A stretch of DNA of 64,000 nucleotides from Siderastrea radians (taxonomy: Eukaryota; Cnidaria; Anthozoa; Scleractinia; Rhizangiidae): positions 58,289,574-58,353,573 of the forward strand of contig OZ024889.1 in assembly GCA_964017195.1 (NCBI GenBank), given 5' to 3'. The position numbers and the translations under genes are program-made. The notes beneath the pieces were generated by a model. The model had not been told where the DNA came from. It saw nothing but the letters and a program-made list of their open reading frames with translations, and ran no database searches. Shown here piece by piece: positions 47,586 through 59,077 of this stretch; within the stretch, counting starts at the first letter, position 1; every line of letters begins with the position of its first letter.

Positions 47586-49668
47586 TTAAAGACCTTTTCA
47601 TCGTCCTTCAAATTTACTGAATGAGAAATCTAGTGCCTGCAAGCAAATAGTGTGTGACCTTTGCAATTGCAAAGGGATTTCAAGCCTGCAATTTACGTCT
47701 GTTTTTCCTTGTGTTTATATTTGGAGACCTGGATGCACTAGAAGAATGTTATTTCAATCTACAGAAAACAGTAGTTGTTTTTCAAACGTGTTCATAACAG
47801 GACCCCAAATTTCACAAACAAAACTGCCTTTGGTACTTGTAGATTAAAAAATAATGAGTCTTTGTTGTAGCATCTATACCAAACGACATGCAAGTTAATA
47901 GGGAAGACCTGCTGAACTGCGGTAAGTAAACAATGCGAAACGTTGTGTAATTTATAAACTTCGATAATAGTTAAACCTTTTATCTTTGAGTTTTCTGCAC
48001 GTTGGAGCAATCTGGTCGCTCTTTGAGTGAACACCTTGTGAGTGATCAATTCTAAATGGAAGAGAGGGAGAAGGTGCAATATTAGATATTTCGATGGTCA
48101 AAAGAAAACTTAAGTTGTGACTGCTTGTCAGAGGCACAACTATTAGTTTATTCAAGAGAGGATCCCATGTTACATGTGACAATTTTTATGCAAAGCAAAT
48201 AAAGCTTGTTAAATAATTGCTCTCTAAGTCCTCAAAAAGTTTCTTTTGATTTTTATTTCGAACACGATCCCAGTTTACTTATTTTTGATTGCAATTATTA
48301 AGTTGTCTGCTAAAACTATTTTCATAACTTAAAAACTGCTTGTTCGCGTTTTCCGGCTGTGCACGCTAGTCAATTTTGAAACGTTTCGTCCACTTTCAAC
48401 TCACACAAAATTAAGGCGGCCTATTTTAATTAACAAGTAAAAATAATGCTTATTAAAATGACATGGTTTTGCAAAACCAACAGTGGATAAATGTTGCGTT
48501 GTTCGCCTTTTCAATCTGTCTGCGTATTAGCTAAGAGCTCTTCTTATCGAGTTTAAAGACGGGAAACTAAGTGAGCAACCAGAAAGATTTACTCCAAAGT
48601 GTATATTTAACCTGTACATGATTTTCGACTAATGTTGAGTAAAGAAATTTATTGATGATGAGTGGTAAAGTTTACACGAAAAAAAAAACTAGGTAAACAG
48701 AGATTTTGAATACATTTCGATTCTATTCTTGGAACATGGAGCAAACATGTGACGAATCAAATCAAAACTCTAGGTAAAAGATTTTTGTTCTTGAGGGATG
48801 AAGGTGGGCTGAATAATTATTTCTTACAGTCCTAAAGAGAAACTTACGGAGAAAATTTATGTAAATTAGCTGGTCAAAACTAGTAGGGTAGATCGTAAGA
48901 CATAAAATAACAATTTAACTCATAGAGGACTTTTTACATTTTGTTTTATTGGCGTGATAATGCCATGTGGTCATAAACGTGTACACGTTTTATTCCACAT
49001 TTGAGTAGGAAATCTTAACAAGAATAATTTCTAAAACATATATATTAATTTACTTAATTCATTATTTACTTCGAATTTCAAATTTTGTTCATGACTTGTT
49101 TAACTTTCTTCAGGTATTGTTTAATTCATTAGTTCGCTCACCGGTTGCTGTTTTTTGTCTTTAATTTGCTTTTTTTTTCCTCTTTGTTGTTGCTTTTGTT
49201 GATGTTAACATTTTTAAAAGTCAATTTGGGGGCAAAAAATTGCAGCTTAAGTGCACTTTATATAGCCTTTCATTATTATTAATTTGGCTTTCAGAGAACT
49301 GCGCTTAATTACTGTTGAAGTGTAGTAAAAATATTGAAAGGCAAGTAATTAAGTTCCAGTGCCCAATCTTCATTCTGCGATAAGTTATTCAGAAGAAATC
49401 ATTGATGTTGTCCACTTTGTTTGAAACAATAGGATGGAAGTTCTTCATTTTGTAAAACTCAGTTTTTACTTGCGATGGGAGAACGTTTAGGGACCACAAA
49501 CGTTAAATCCCACCACAAAGCAACAAGCAATGAATTCTAAGGTATATCAATACTTGAATTCATAATTTTCTTAAATAAGGAAATTATATTGTTTCCAAGG
49601 AGTTTTTCAAGTCATGTTTAAGCCGTGATCTTTGCATTTTTTGTGTAACGGTCTTTCTTATGCATCAT
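47586..49668. other. Intergenic; partial duplicate of unit ends
   Basis: 47586-47630 matches 35225-35265 and 47740-47800 matches 37256-37315, so the Penelope nest is absent here. 47960-48980 resembles 23840-24780, 29880-30830 and 45080-45840. No exon-like sequence is seen. Confidence 0.6.
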
Positions 49669-51719
49669 CTACTGATCTTCCTCGATCATTATACGGCTTA
49701 CGCAGTTGTAACCAGTGTAACCGTCCGAACCACTCTTGAAGCCGTTACAGTCTCCAATTACCAATCCCACGCGTACGGTTCCATAGCCAAGCCCTTCGCA
49801 GTATCCTCCAATCTGGCTATGCTTGTGAATGTTGGTGTCTGTTCTGCCGTGGTTTGTGTAAATGGCCCGATTTATACTAGAGTCGGATCATCCGTCCAGA
49901 CGGATCATCCGTCAAGACGAATCATCTATCTAGTATAAACACGGGATGAACTATGATACGAACTATCGTTGCGTCTCGTAGTTCGTCCCGTATTTACACT
50001 AGGCGGATAATTCGTCTAAGCGTGACGAAAAGGCATGGGTACAAGTCAAATCGTTTGTATTTCACTGCAAGACGACCGCTGGCTTTAGGTATCGAGATCC
50101 TGATTTTTGTGTAGTTCGTCTTCTGCCCGTATTTATACAGACAGACGGATCATCCGTCCAGACGAATTATCCACGGTAGTTCGTCTGTCAAGACGAACTA
50201 CTGTGATAGTTCGTCTGGACGGATGATCCGTCTGAAAGCCCGTATTTATATACAGACGAATTATAAGACGAACTACCGTTCTTTGCCCAAGTTCGTCCCA
50301 GACGGATGATCCGTCTCTAGTATAAATCGGGCCAATGACATCAATCGCTTCGATTGTTATTGGTTTGGAACATTCCACGCCATTGAAGGTGAAATACCAA
50401 CGTTTACAGCAACGCTCACATCGCGCGACCCTGAAATCACCATCAAACTCGATCTTTAAAGCTGTGTCGTTCGCCTTTTTGACAAAGACGCAATCCTTAA
50501 ATTAAAGAAAAAAGGATAATAAATTTAAGATTTAGCCTATACGTCATTGACTATTAATTTCTAAAACAAGCTTCAATTCTAAATTACTTGCTTGATGTTC
50601 TTTCTAAAAAAACGTGCGTATATCATGCTTGTGTTTGTGTAACTGCCAAAGAAATAGAGTATTCCATAAAAATGTATGGATTGACGGAAGGCAGAAATGA
50701 TGTATGAAACAAAATGATACAACTATTATTCTAGTAATAATTTATTAGTCGACATTAGTTAAGTACATTTCTTTGAAGAAAAATGAATAAAACCATCCAA
50801 CTTCTCAAATTAACATATCATTAATTCATTTGTTTGTTGTTTATTTATTGTCTAAGATAATTATTTTCATTTGTAATGAGTCACAGCTTTACAAAGGCAT
50901 TTATGCGTGACTGGAACTTTGGTTCGTGACTCCGATTTCACTTAAAGCTTGTGTTCGCTGACCTTTATCAAGCCAGAGTCCCTGCCATCATTCAAAGGAC
51001 CCCACACGCACTGTTTCCAGTTTCTTTGAGGGACTACACCAGGAGGGCCCTGTTCTCCTTTTACACCAGGGCTTCCTTTAGGTCCTGTTTTGCCAGGTGG
51101 TCCTTCAGGCCCTAGGCCTCCATTAGCACCTTTGAGCCCTGTTTTCCCAGGTCTTCCAGCAGGCCCTCGGTCTCCTTTAAAACCATCTCTTCCGTTAAGC
51201 CCAGGGACACCAGGTACACCTGGAACGCCATTAGTTGGACATGACTGCATCACGGGATTCTGTCCCTGCAGATAATCATAATAAGCTTGATGCACTAATA
51301 TCGTAAGGTTCTTCCTGATATCACTTCTTTAATATGTGTATATGTGATCGCACAATTATAACTCAAGGAACAGACTCTTTTTGAAATACTACCTCATGCT
51401 AAAACCTCTAAATATTCAGATTCCTTTAATCACACTGCATGGGGCCAAAACAAAACCGTTTTGTCCGCTGTGTTCGCAATAATATATTTTTTGGTTCTTG
51501 TCTTCTATATTCAGGCAAGACTTCAGGCAGCACGCAAAATCACGACAGCCCCCAAACAAATTTCCCATTCAAATACAGCTTCTTTCGGTAGAATATTAAT
51601 AGGTACTATATCTCAAGGTTACTAGTTCAATTTGCCGTAAAGAAACGTACCGATTGGTTAGCAGAAAACACCAAGTGTGGAATCACGTACACAAAGAGCA
51701 AAACGATCTTGAAAACCAT
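49669..51719 (-). pseudogene. CTHRC1: CTHRC1-like collagen protein gene, last exon split by a transposon
   Basis: Exons: 51647-51719, 50963-51294, and a last exon in two parts, 50334-50495 and 49669-49860, separated by an inserted element. Without the insert the phases close (1, 0) and the product is 252 residues, close to the vertebrate family length (about 240-245). The order is signal peptide (MVFKIVLLFVYVIPHLVFS), a linker with one cysteine, 22 Gly-X-Y triplets, NWKQC, then the C-terminal globular domain with CERCCKRWYFTFNG, ECS.PI.IEAI, GGYCEGLGYG, IGDCNGF and VSRIMIEE. CTHRC1 is a secreted glycoprotein linked to Wnt signalling and matrix turnover in vertebrates; here only the family is certain. 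As assembled, translation enters the insert and stops near 50133, so this allele should be truncated. The exon 1 donor was chosen by phase; a stronger GTACGT lies 4 nt upstream. Confidence 0.9.
49864..50333. mobile_element. GGCC-ended foldback element inside the CTHRC1-like exon
   Basis: 470 bp with ends GGCCCGATTTATACTAGAG and its complement, flanked by AAT (49861-49863 and 50334-50336). Subterminal palindromes read GACGGATCATCCGTC and related forms, repeated several times. The flanking coding frame fixes the duplication at exactly 3 bp. Ends and duplication resemble PIF/Harbinger-type elements, but no transposase is present. Confidence 0.93.
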
Positions 51720-54395
51720 TGCTAGCTCGTATTTAGTTCAGTTCCTCTCCAGTTTCTCTCTGTTTATAACGAATAAATAACAAACATTATTTCCAAAAAA
51801 ACTAAAAAAATAATTTTGAGTTTCTAAATGTTTGGTGAAAGAAACAATCCTAGCTCATTTCATATCTCAAACTTGTTTTGCTGAATCTGACCTTATATGT
51901 CTTGCTGCTCTTAGTTCTTTCCTTTAAAGATACCTTGAACTTACTCAAGATAAAACGTGTTATGCCCCAAATATTTGTGTTTCCTTCTTAAGTTTCGAAC
52001 GCAAGTGAAGTCATGTGAAGTTAATCGTATACTGAACCAGTTTCGACTAGGTTGGCGTTTTACAAACACTTATAAGCTAAAAGCATTTTAATTAGTGAAT
52101 TCCTATCGCTCTATCTCACACTGGGTTATCATATCAGATATTTGCTGTACACATGATTAGTATTTGCTTTGTCACGGACAATAAGCACGCAAACTTGCTT
52201 CGATTGGACTTTTTCAGTCAACGCTTTCCTAACCCGAAAAAATGGCCTTTAGAGAAAAAAAAAACAGTCACTCATGTGTATGTAATGCAAGTAATTTTCT
52301 ATTTAATTAAAAAAAAAGGTTTGCTTCGTGGTATTGGTTATAGAAATTGATCTTAAAGAGTCTGAAGTAGTTTTGTCACCTGGCCAGCTTCAATACTTAA
52401 AGTGTTCAATTTCTTAGAGCTGAAAAGTGTCTGTTCGACCTCGCATAAGAAAGCTGACCCAACCTGTCTCTGGTTTATGATCAAATACTTGCTGTTTTTG
52501 AGCTGTAGAGAAGACAACGTTTTGTTTTTTCTCACGGAAAATGACCATACAAACTACAGTTGATTGAACATTCCACGCATTCCTACCATGAAGAAGCTGG
52601 CTTTTTATTTAATGCATTATCCTTTATGTTTTCCTACAATATTTATTTGCATTTAATACAAAACAGATCGATCCCTGGTATAGTTTGTTGCTCAGCATCC
52701 GACCAAAGGCGGTTTGTAACTGCCCTTTCTCAATCATAGAAGTTCTGAATTTTGTTAGAGACAATCCACTTACTCGCAAATACAATGTGAAAGTGCTATA
52801 TTTTTTCGTATCCGTGGCTCAATTAAAATTTCTGAAAGGTCCTATCTTGCCACTATAAAGCTGATAACACATTTCATCAGCCATGCGTCATATGCTTACT
52901 TCTGAAGACCACTTTCTTAGTTAGTTAAGTATTCGATGCAGAAATAGAAAAAGGATTAATTGGGTCTTAGCTCCACACACAAGCATAATAATAGTTATAA
53001 CATTATAAATCTTGGTTATTGAATTCCTAGCTTTTTAACCACACACAGATTATAAGCTAATGAATCTAAATATCGCCTTGTGGGGAGTTGGATTTCACGT
53101 CAACTGTTGTGGCGTTTAAAAGTTTTCGCCCCGAAGCAAAGATATGTCCAAAACAAATATCCAACAAAGATTGCCAAATTTGACAGATTACTGAATTTAA
53201 AAAAAAAATTGTTCCAGTCGCGTTTGTTGGATTCGTTACGTATTTTTAATGACGAGGTGCATATCCAGTTCCAACTCCCCACCGGTAGTTTCACTGGGTA
53301 TTCAAAAAGCGTCAGTTTTCGCCCTCGAAGATTCACTCTTTTGCACAGAACGATGCCTTCACTAAGTCTGTGTTGAACTGCCACGAGTGAAAGTTCCCCA
53401 AAACAAACAATCGCAGGAAAACTGAGTTCGCTTCTTCTTGGAATACTCTGCTTGCCACAGACCAAGAAGCGCGACATACTGGTACTCGGGCTTGAACTGG
53501 GCAACATGCCTTATTGATACACTGAACTGTTTTTTGAAGAAGGTTTGTCACCTAGCCAGTTTCAGCTCTTTAAGTGCTCAAACGCTTTTTATCTTACAAG
53601 TGCCTGCTCCATCTTGAAAAAATAGATAACGTTGTTTTCAGTTGTTCCCTGTGCCTGGTTCAACATATACGCATCAAATATTGACTGAATATTTGTCGCC
53701 TTGCTGTCCTCGATCGATCTTCTCTTTGCACTGTTCATTCCAGTTATGTGTTTAAGACACTTAACTTGTCACAAATGTACTAAATTTCCATGTACGTGCA
53801 TAAATGCTCTTTTAGCCATCAGAGGACTTTATCAGGTGGAGTTTCCAACAAAGAACGAGCCACGATTAGTTTTTACCGATTTTATTCAAGGCATAAGGGG
53901 AGGGCTTGAAAGTGTCGAATTCCGACTTTTTCAACTTATCGATCTTATTTCCATCCTGGCAGTCCAAAGCGAAGGACATTTCTTAATAGTTTATGTGGAC
54001 TAGAATAACCACTTTTTAAATTGTACCATTATCATAAGGCTTCTATGATGCAAATGTGCTTTTCGCAAAAAATAAATAACAGTGATTGTAAATTTACTAG
54101 TTAATGACGAGACTCCCAAATCCTGTCACCGGCAGACATTAAACCGCTTCGTTGACTTTCTTTGCCGATTTTCAATTTAGGAAAGGTTACTGCCAAAAAA
54201 TAGTTTCCTTTTTCTTAGCGGAGCACCTTTGCTAAGCAAACCGATGGGAGAAATTTTGGTTGTGACGTCAGCGTACGTCCGTACAGACTCTAGGGGAGGT
54301 GGAGGGGAATCCCAAGGCTACTCGACCGTGGGGAGGAGAATGCCATCTTCTAAAAAAGAGGTTCTTTAATTAAGCTTTAGCAAAATGATTGTTCC
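51720..54395. other. No recognisable gene
   Basis: 52360-52450 and 53530-53620 are diverged direct repeats (TTGTCACCT.GCCAG.TTCA). Several short frames (52153-52350, 53080-53376, 53100-53507, 53701-54003) show no domain. The first 150 bp should contain the promoter and 5'UTR of the CTHRC1-like gene, but I see no clear motif. Confidence 0.45.
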
Positions 54396-55228
54396 GACCA
54401 TGAGCTATAGGAAACATGGATTCTGAGTCGGTTCTCATCAAACGTTTTTTCTAGCAAACAGCGATGAAATATGTCGACTTCTCAATAAAACTATCACCTT
54501 ACCGTCATTTCTGCTGTCTCTTGTCTTTGATTTCTGCTTTATCTTCTGCAAATATCCCTGTTTCTCCCCGATTCTTCGGTGAGTTCGATTCAGATATGCT
54601 TACTCTTAGCGCCCACCATTTTGAAAAACTACTCATTCCCAGTTCTACGCAGCCAACTAAAATCCCTCCTAAAGCCCCCCTAAAGCCCAATGGGTAGGCC
54701 AACTTTTCCAGGTTATGGTTACAAGCTCGTAAGAACATTGCACGACGGACTTCCATATATGGAAGGTCGTCGTGCAACGGATTAAGAGTTACAATTCAAA
54801 TTAGGTTCTGTCGGGGGGACTGGAAAGAGCTTTTTGCTCTTACCAGCTGAAGGGGAATTTGAAAAACAATAGCGATTGTCTTTTCGGCCCTACGATTGGC
54901 CAAAGGCACAAATCTCCTAGCAAACCCAGTGGCTTTAGGGCGGCTTTAGGAGGTTTTCTAGTTGGCTGCGTAGAACTGGAAGTTAAAAGAACTGGGAATG
55001 AGTGGTTTTTCAAAATGGCGGGCGGTAAAAGTAAGCATATCGAACTCACCGAAGAATCAGGGATATTTGCAGAAGATAAAGGAGATATCAAAGACAAGGG
55101 ACAGCAGAACTGACGGTAAGCTAAGGTGATAGTTTTGTTGAATAGTTGACATATTTCATCGCTGTTTGCTTGAAACAACGTTCGATGAGAACTCAAAATC
55201 CATGTTTCCTATAGCTCATGTTCCGACA
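54396..55228. repeat. Large inverted repeat (arms about 330 bp) with central hairpin
   Basis: The left arm (54396-54725) starts GTTCCGACCATGAGCTATAG; the right arm (54895-55228) ends in the complement. Both arms carry, reading toward the outside, a short frame with ELTEESG / TGIFAEDK.(D/E)IKDK. The right arm (55014-55113, +) reads MAGGKSKHIELTEESG and is intact; the left (minus) is diverged. The spacer contains a perfect hairpin (TTGCACGACG...CGTCGTGCAA near 54737-54777). This may be a head-to-head duplication of a small first exon and promoter, or a foldback element. Confidence 0.75.
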
Positions 55229-55312
55229 GTTTTAAACTTTAAAAAAATAGCTAATATCTATACTGAAATTATGAATATACGAAATTCATATATTTGAACT
55301 GCTGAATGAAGA

Positions 55313-55474
55313 AATAAATGTAAAGAAGATCCTCGCAGCTAGTTATTAACGCAACTTATGCAGTTGCGAAAAGAAAGCCTGAAAAACTGAAAGCCTGATT
55401 TTTTCAGGCTCTCTTTTCGCAACTGCATGAGTTGCGTTAATAACTGCGAGGATCTTCTTTACATTCATTTACAT
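55313..55474. mobile_element. Foldback element, about 160 bp
   Basis: GTAAAGAAGATCCTCGCAG and TTATTAACGCAACT, then GCAGTTGCGAAAAGA at the left, are matched by their complements at the right around a CCTGAAAAA / TTTTTCAGG tip. There is no coding capacity. Confidence 0.85.
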
Positions 55475-55642
55475 TTAATATCTATACTGCTTAAAGAGGA
55501 AGGCGACAAAGTCAAGTTGCAAACCGAAATTTGTCTTTGAGGACTTTCTCTTTCTTTCTCTTTCTCTTTCTTCCCTTTCTGCTGCGAACTCGGTCAGCAC
55601 ATCGGTTTAGTTCGCAGCATTATAGGCACCGGTCGCTACATA

Positions 55643-55938
55643 GCAGAGCTAGTGCCTTCTGTTTTTCTTCTTTTTTTCTTGTCCAGAACCATGGTTTTTG
55701 CGATGGTCCGAACACATTTTCCCAGGAAAAACACCCGTGCTTATCGCAACTCACTAACTAACGTAACTCGCGTAACATCGAATCGAGTGAAAATACATGA
55801 GCTTGAATTCACACTATTTGGCCGCAGTCCCGACCTCAAACACAGCAGAGCCAGTGCCTTTCGATTTTTACTGTCCACAACCATGGTTTTTGCGGCGGTC
55901 CGAACCCATTTTCCCAGGAGAACACCTGCCTGTTTAGT
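55643..55938. repeat. Direct duplication, about 100-bp unit 200 bp apart
   Basis: AGCAGAG(C/T)(T/C)AGTGCCTT and CCATGGTTTTTGCG..GGTCCGAAC.CATTTTCCCAGGA occur at 55643-55745 and again at 55843-55938. The intervening sequence is not duplicated. Confidence 0.7.
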
Positions 55939-55989
55939 CGACTGAGCTGCGATCAATAAACAGCTGTTTCAAGTATGAAACTTAATTTG

Positions 55990-56088
55990 ACGACAAAGCA
56001 GCTTGGTTAAGTGGTTAGCGTGAGATATCTCCCCTTGCGCTCCAGGGGCAGCAGCGGCAATGGATTCGAATTCCAGAGGGAGGAAAGT
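55990..56088 (+). repeat. tRNA-like sequence
   Basis: GCAGCTTGGTTAAGTGGTTA (A-box-like), a CCCCTTGCGCTCCAGGGG hairpin and GGATTCGAATTCC (B box) are spaced as in a tRNA with a long variable arm. The acceptor ends do not pair well, so a SINE head or tRNA relic is more likely than a working tRNA. Confidence 0.5.
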
Positions 56089-56320
56089 TTTTTTTCATTC
56101 ATTCTTGGCTTTTCTGTGGGTGTTGGTTATTATGTGCATACGGTGGTTCTAACTTTTAAGTCTTGAGCAAAATCCGAAAGCGTGACCATTCAAATGGAAG
56201 CTTAAAACCTTACAAGAGTGTCATGGTATATCATATTTCTGTTTGCTTTCCCGGTTGTTATAAAACAATACCTAGTAAATCAAACATGATTTCGTGCAAC
56301 CTTCAATTTTCCGAACTCCT

Positions 56321-56491
56321 AGCCTGTTCCAGGCTCCGAGATAGTGGGGGAAAGGGCGAATAGAAAACGAGGGCGAAAAAACGGGCGCCCGCCACCGCCC
56401 CCTTTTTTCCCCAGGCTCCCGCGCGCGTATTATTTTCGCGTTCCCCTTGCCTTCGCGCCGACCCTACTATCTGAGAGCCTGGAACAGGCTA
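56321..56491. mobile_element. Foldback element TAGCCTGTTCCAGGCTC with 9-bp target duplication
   Basis: 171 bp. The ends TAGCCTGTTCCAGGCTC and GAGCCTGGAACAGGCTA are perfect inverted repeats, flanked by CCGAACTCC (56312-56320 and 56492-56500). The core is CG-rich with GGGCGAA..GGGCGAAAA motifs. Shorter or decayed relatives lie at 11840-11931, 13151-13243 and 23101-23282. Confidence 0.93.
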
Positions 56492-56500
56492 CCGAACTCC

Positions 56501-59077
56501 CGATTTTTCGAACCAATTTTTGTTTCCCTAGGAGGTTCAAACTATCTGGATTCCACTGTAATTTAAAAATGAATAAGTTCCAGCAATTAAAAAAAGGTAA
56601 ACTTGGCTAAATCTGAGCATTAGCTTTCTTCAGAAATGCCTTGTAAAAGCCCATTAAACTGTCATCTTATGATGACGTGAACGTGTCCAAATCTATTAGG
56701 CGGTTTTTATGCAAATTCATTACACCATTTTTATTATTTTGCGTTTGGTAGGTAGTTAATCTCTGCTTAAAAATAAACTCTTTCCTACAGATCTTCCCTT
56801 CAATTGGTTAATTTAGCCTTGGACCCTTTGGATGACATCATGACGCCAGAGACAGAAGTCTCTGGTTGGCGCAGAGTGATCGTGTCCAAGGTATTACCGA
56901 CCCCCAACGCAGGAATGACGAGCCCAAAGGACGACGGCGTTGGAGGTAACAGTTTGCTCTTACCAAATACACTGAGTCCAGTTGAACCCCAAATGCTAGG
57001 ATACATGCGGTAGCAACAATTATAGCATGGTTTTCTTCCGTGTTTCTTTGGCCATTCAGATGTCCTAGTCAGGTCTACATCGTAATAATGTTTTAAGATA
57101 AAGAGGAGGAAAAGCAGCAGAAGAAGAATAAGAAGAAGAAGAAGAGGAACAACAACAACAACAACAACGACGACGACGACGATGACGGCAACGACAACAA
57201 TAACAACAACAACAACAACAACAACAACGAGAACAAGAAGAATAATCAGGCCCGTTGAGATCAAAACATTGTATTTCTAGAATAATTCCGGGAAAATGTT
57301 TGGACGGGAATAGGTGAGAATAACTGGGTTAGAAACATCAGTCCAAGCTAACCGCAAAATAGCTGTGAACGGCCCGGTCTTGTATGAATGTTTACCATGT
57401 AAGCACATTTCTCAGGCTCTGGACAAACGGAGGCAAATCGTTTAACACTGTTGAGTTCAACATGTTATGAAAATTAATGCCATCCTGCATTATTCCACAT
57501 GGTAGCCAAACGTGTGTAACATGTTGAATTGAGCAATATTGAAAGATGTTGAATGGGAATGTTGTATTCGTTTGTCCGAAGCCTCAGATTAGAAACTAAT
57601 TTTTTGTTTCAAAACATGTGTGAGCATAAGAACTATCGGCAAAAAAATGTTCTCTTAATACTGAAGCTGCTTCTCGAGAAGGTAATATAGGTGGTACTGA
57701 CAACAATTTAAAATGTAGAGAGTGTGGGTTCAATACATAAATGGTCACCTGTCATGCCATTTTTAATGTATAACCACCCTCGCCTGAAGGCGCAGACGTT
57801 TGTTAAACTGCACTCGCTTGTTAAGCAGAGAGGTACCAAGACTCTGACATTGCTCTTCAAATTAAACTTTATTCTATTGAAGACCACATCTTTAGACTAC
57901 AACTCATCTCTCAGCCACTATACTTCTATTGACAACTGATTAGTATCAACTGCAACTGACAGCTACTACGCAACTACTTCTTCTGCTACTGAACCACAAC
58001 CGCTAGTGCAACCAATTATATATACCGTCACTGAAGACATGTTTGGGTTTCCTAACCTCAAGAACTGGGCCACCCCCATATGCACTTGATAAGAACACCA
58101 AAATATACCAACGGAACAAAGGGAACAAATGGCATCTAGACATGATCGAAAACACGGGATAATTTTAGGATAAAGTACTAGCCATAGCCTAGAACTAGGG
58201 AATAAATCGGTAAGATCCAGAATTGGTCCTAACGTTAACCACTCTGGGTGGTCTTTGGCCGAGGTCAGGGAATTTTCCCAAACGTGCTCACAGCTAAACT
58301 TACTGCCAACTCTCAGACTCACAGACAAGTAGGAAATGACACTAAACGGCAACGAAACCCTTCGAGTAAGACGACCTTTACATCGCTACTAGCTAGGTCA
58401 TAGCAGGAATTTAAACCAAGCGTCACGAACCGACATTAGCCACTACAAAGTAATATTCAATTTTCAACTTCCTAACACGTTTTTGAGCTACGGAAATCAA
58501 CCCGAAGTTAAAGGGGCATGATCACGAGGATTTCGCAGATTTCTGGTCAAAACTGTGCTAAAATTATCGGTAGCTAACTTTATCCATGGCCAACATTGTG
58601 TTTGAACATTTAAAGGAACATATTAACTTAATTTCATTAAGAGAAAACAAACCATGACCATTTAATATCGATTTAATGTCAACACGCTGAAAGAATTTGA
58701 AAAGTTTAGCCTAATTTTTTCAAATTGCAATCCATTTCCATCCGTGCCATCCGTAACAACAGGCGACAGAAAACAGTTTCAGTGAAGTAATAGTCTTTGG
58801 TAACAAAACTAGACCATTATTTGTGGGCATTCATTGATGTGAGGACATATTTTTGATTTTTAAAATGAACTAAAATAGCATGACTATGCCCCTTTAAATG
58901 TTTCCTTGGGTGGCTTGTTTTCACTTTTTTTCAAAGGCTTGAAATGCTCTTGTTTTGGTGCCCAGTAAGTAAGTGGCTTACCATTAAGGACATAATAGCG
59001 TCAAGTTCGCCGCAAAGAAAGCAATCAACTTCTAGTTGCCGTCCGTGGCTCACACTGAAAGTCTGCGCTTAAATTCC
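56501..59077. other. No recognisable gene; purine-rich microsatellite at 57100-57245
   Basis: 57100-57245 is a compound AAG/GAA/AAC/GAC trinucleotide tract; it produces a valine- and leucine-rich minus frame that is not a gene. The frames at 57724-57939 and 57966-58352 have no recognisable domain. Confidence 0.5.

Noticed and set aside
56800..57264. 154-codon valine- and leucine-rich frame resembling membrane segments
   Set aside because: Its hydrophobic part is the translation of an AAC/GAC/AAG trinucleotide tract at 57100-57245.
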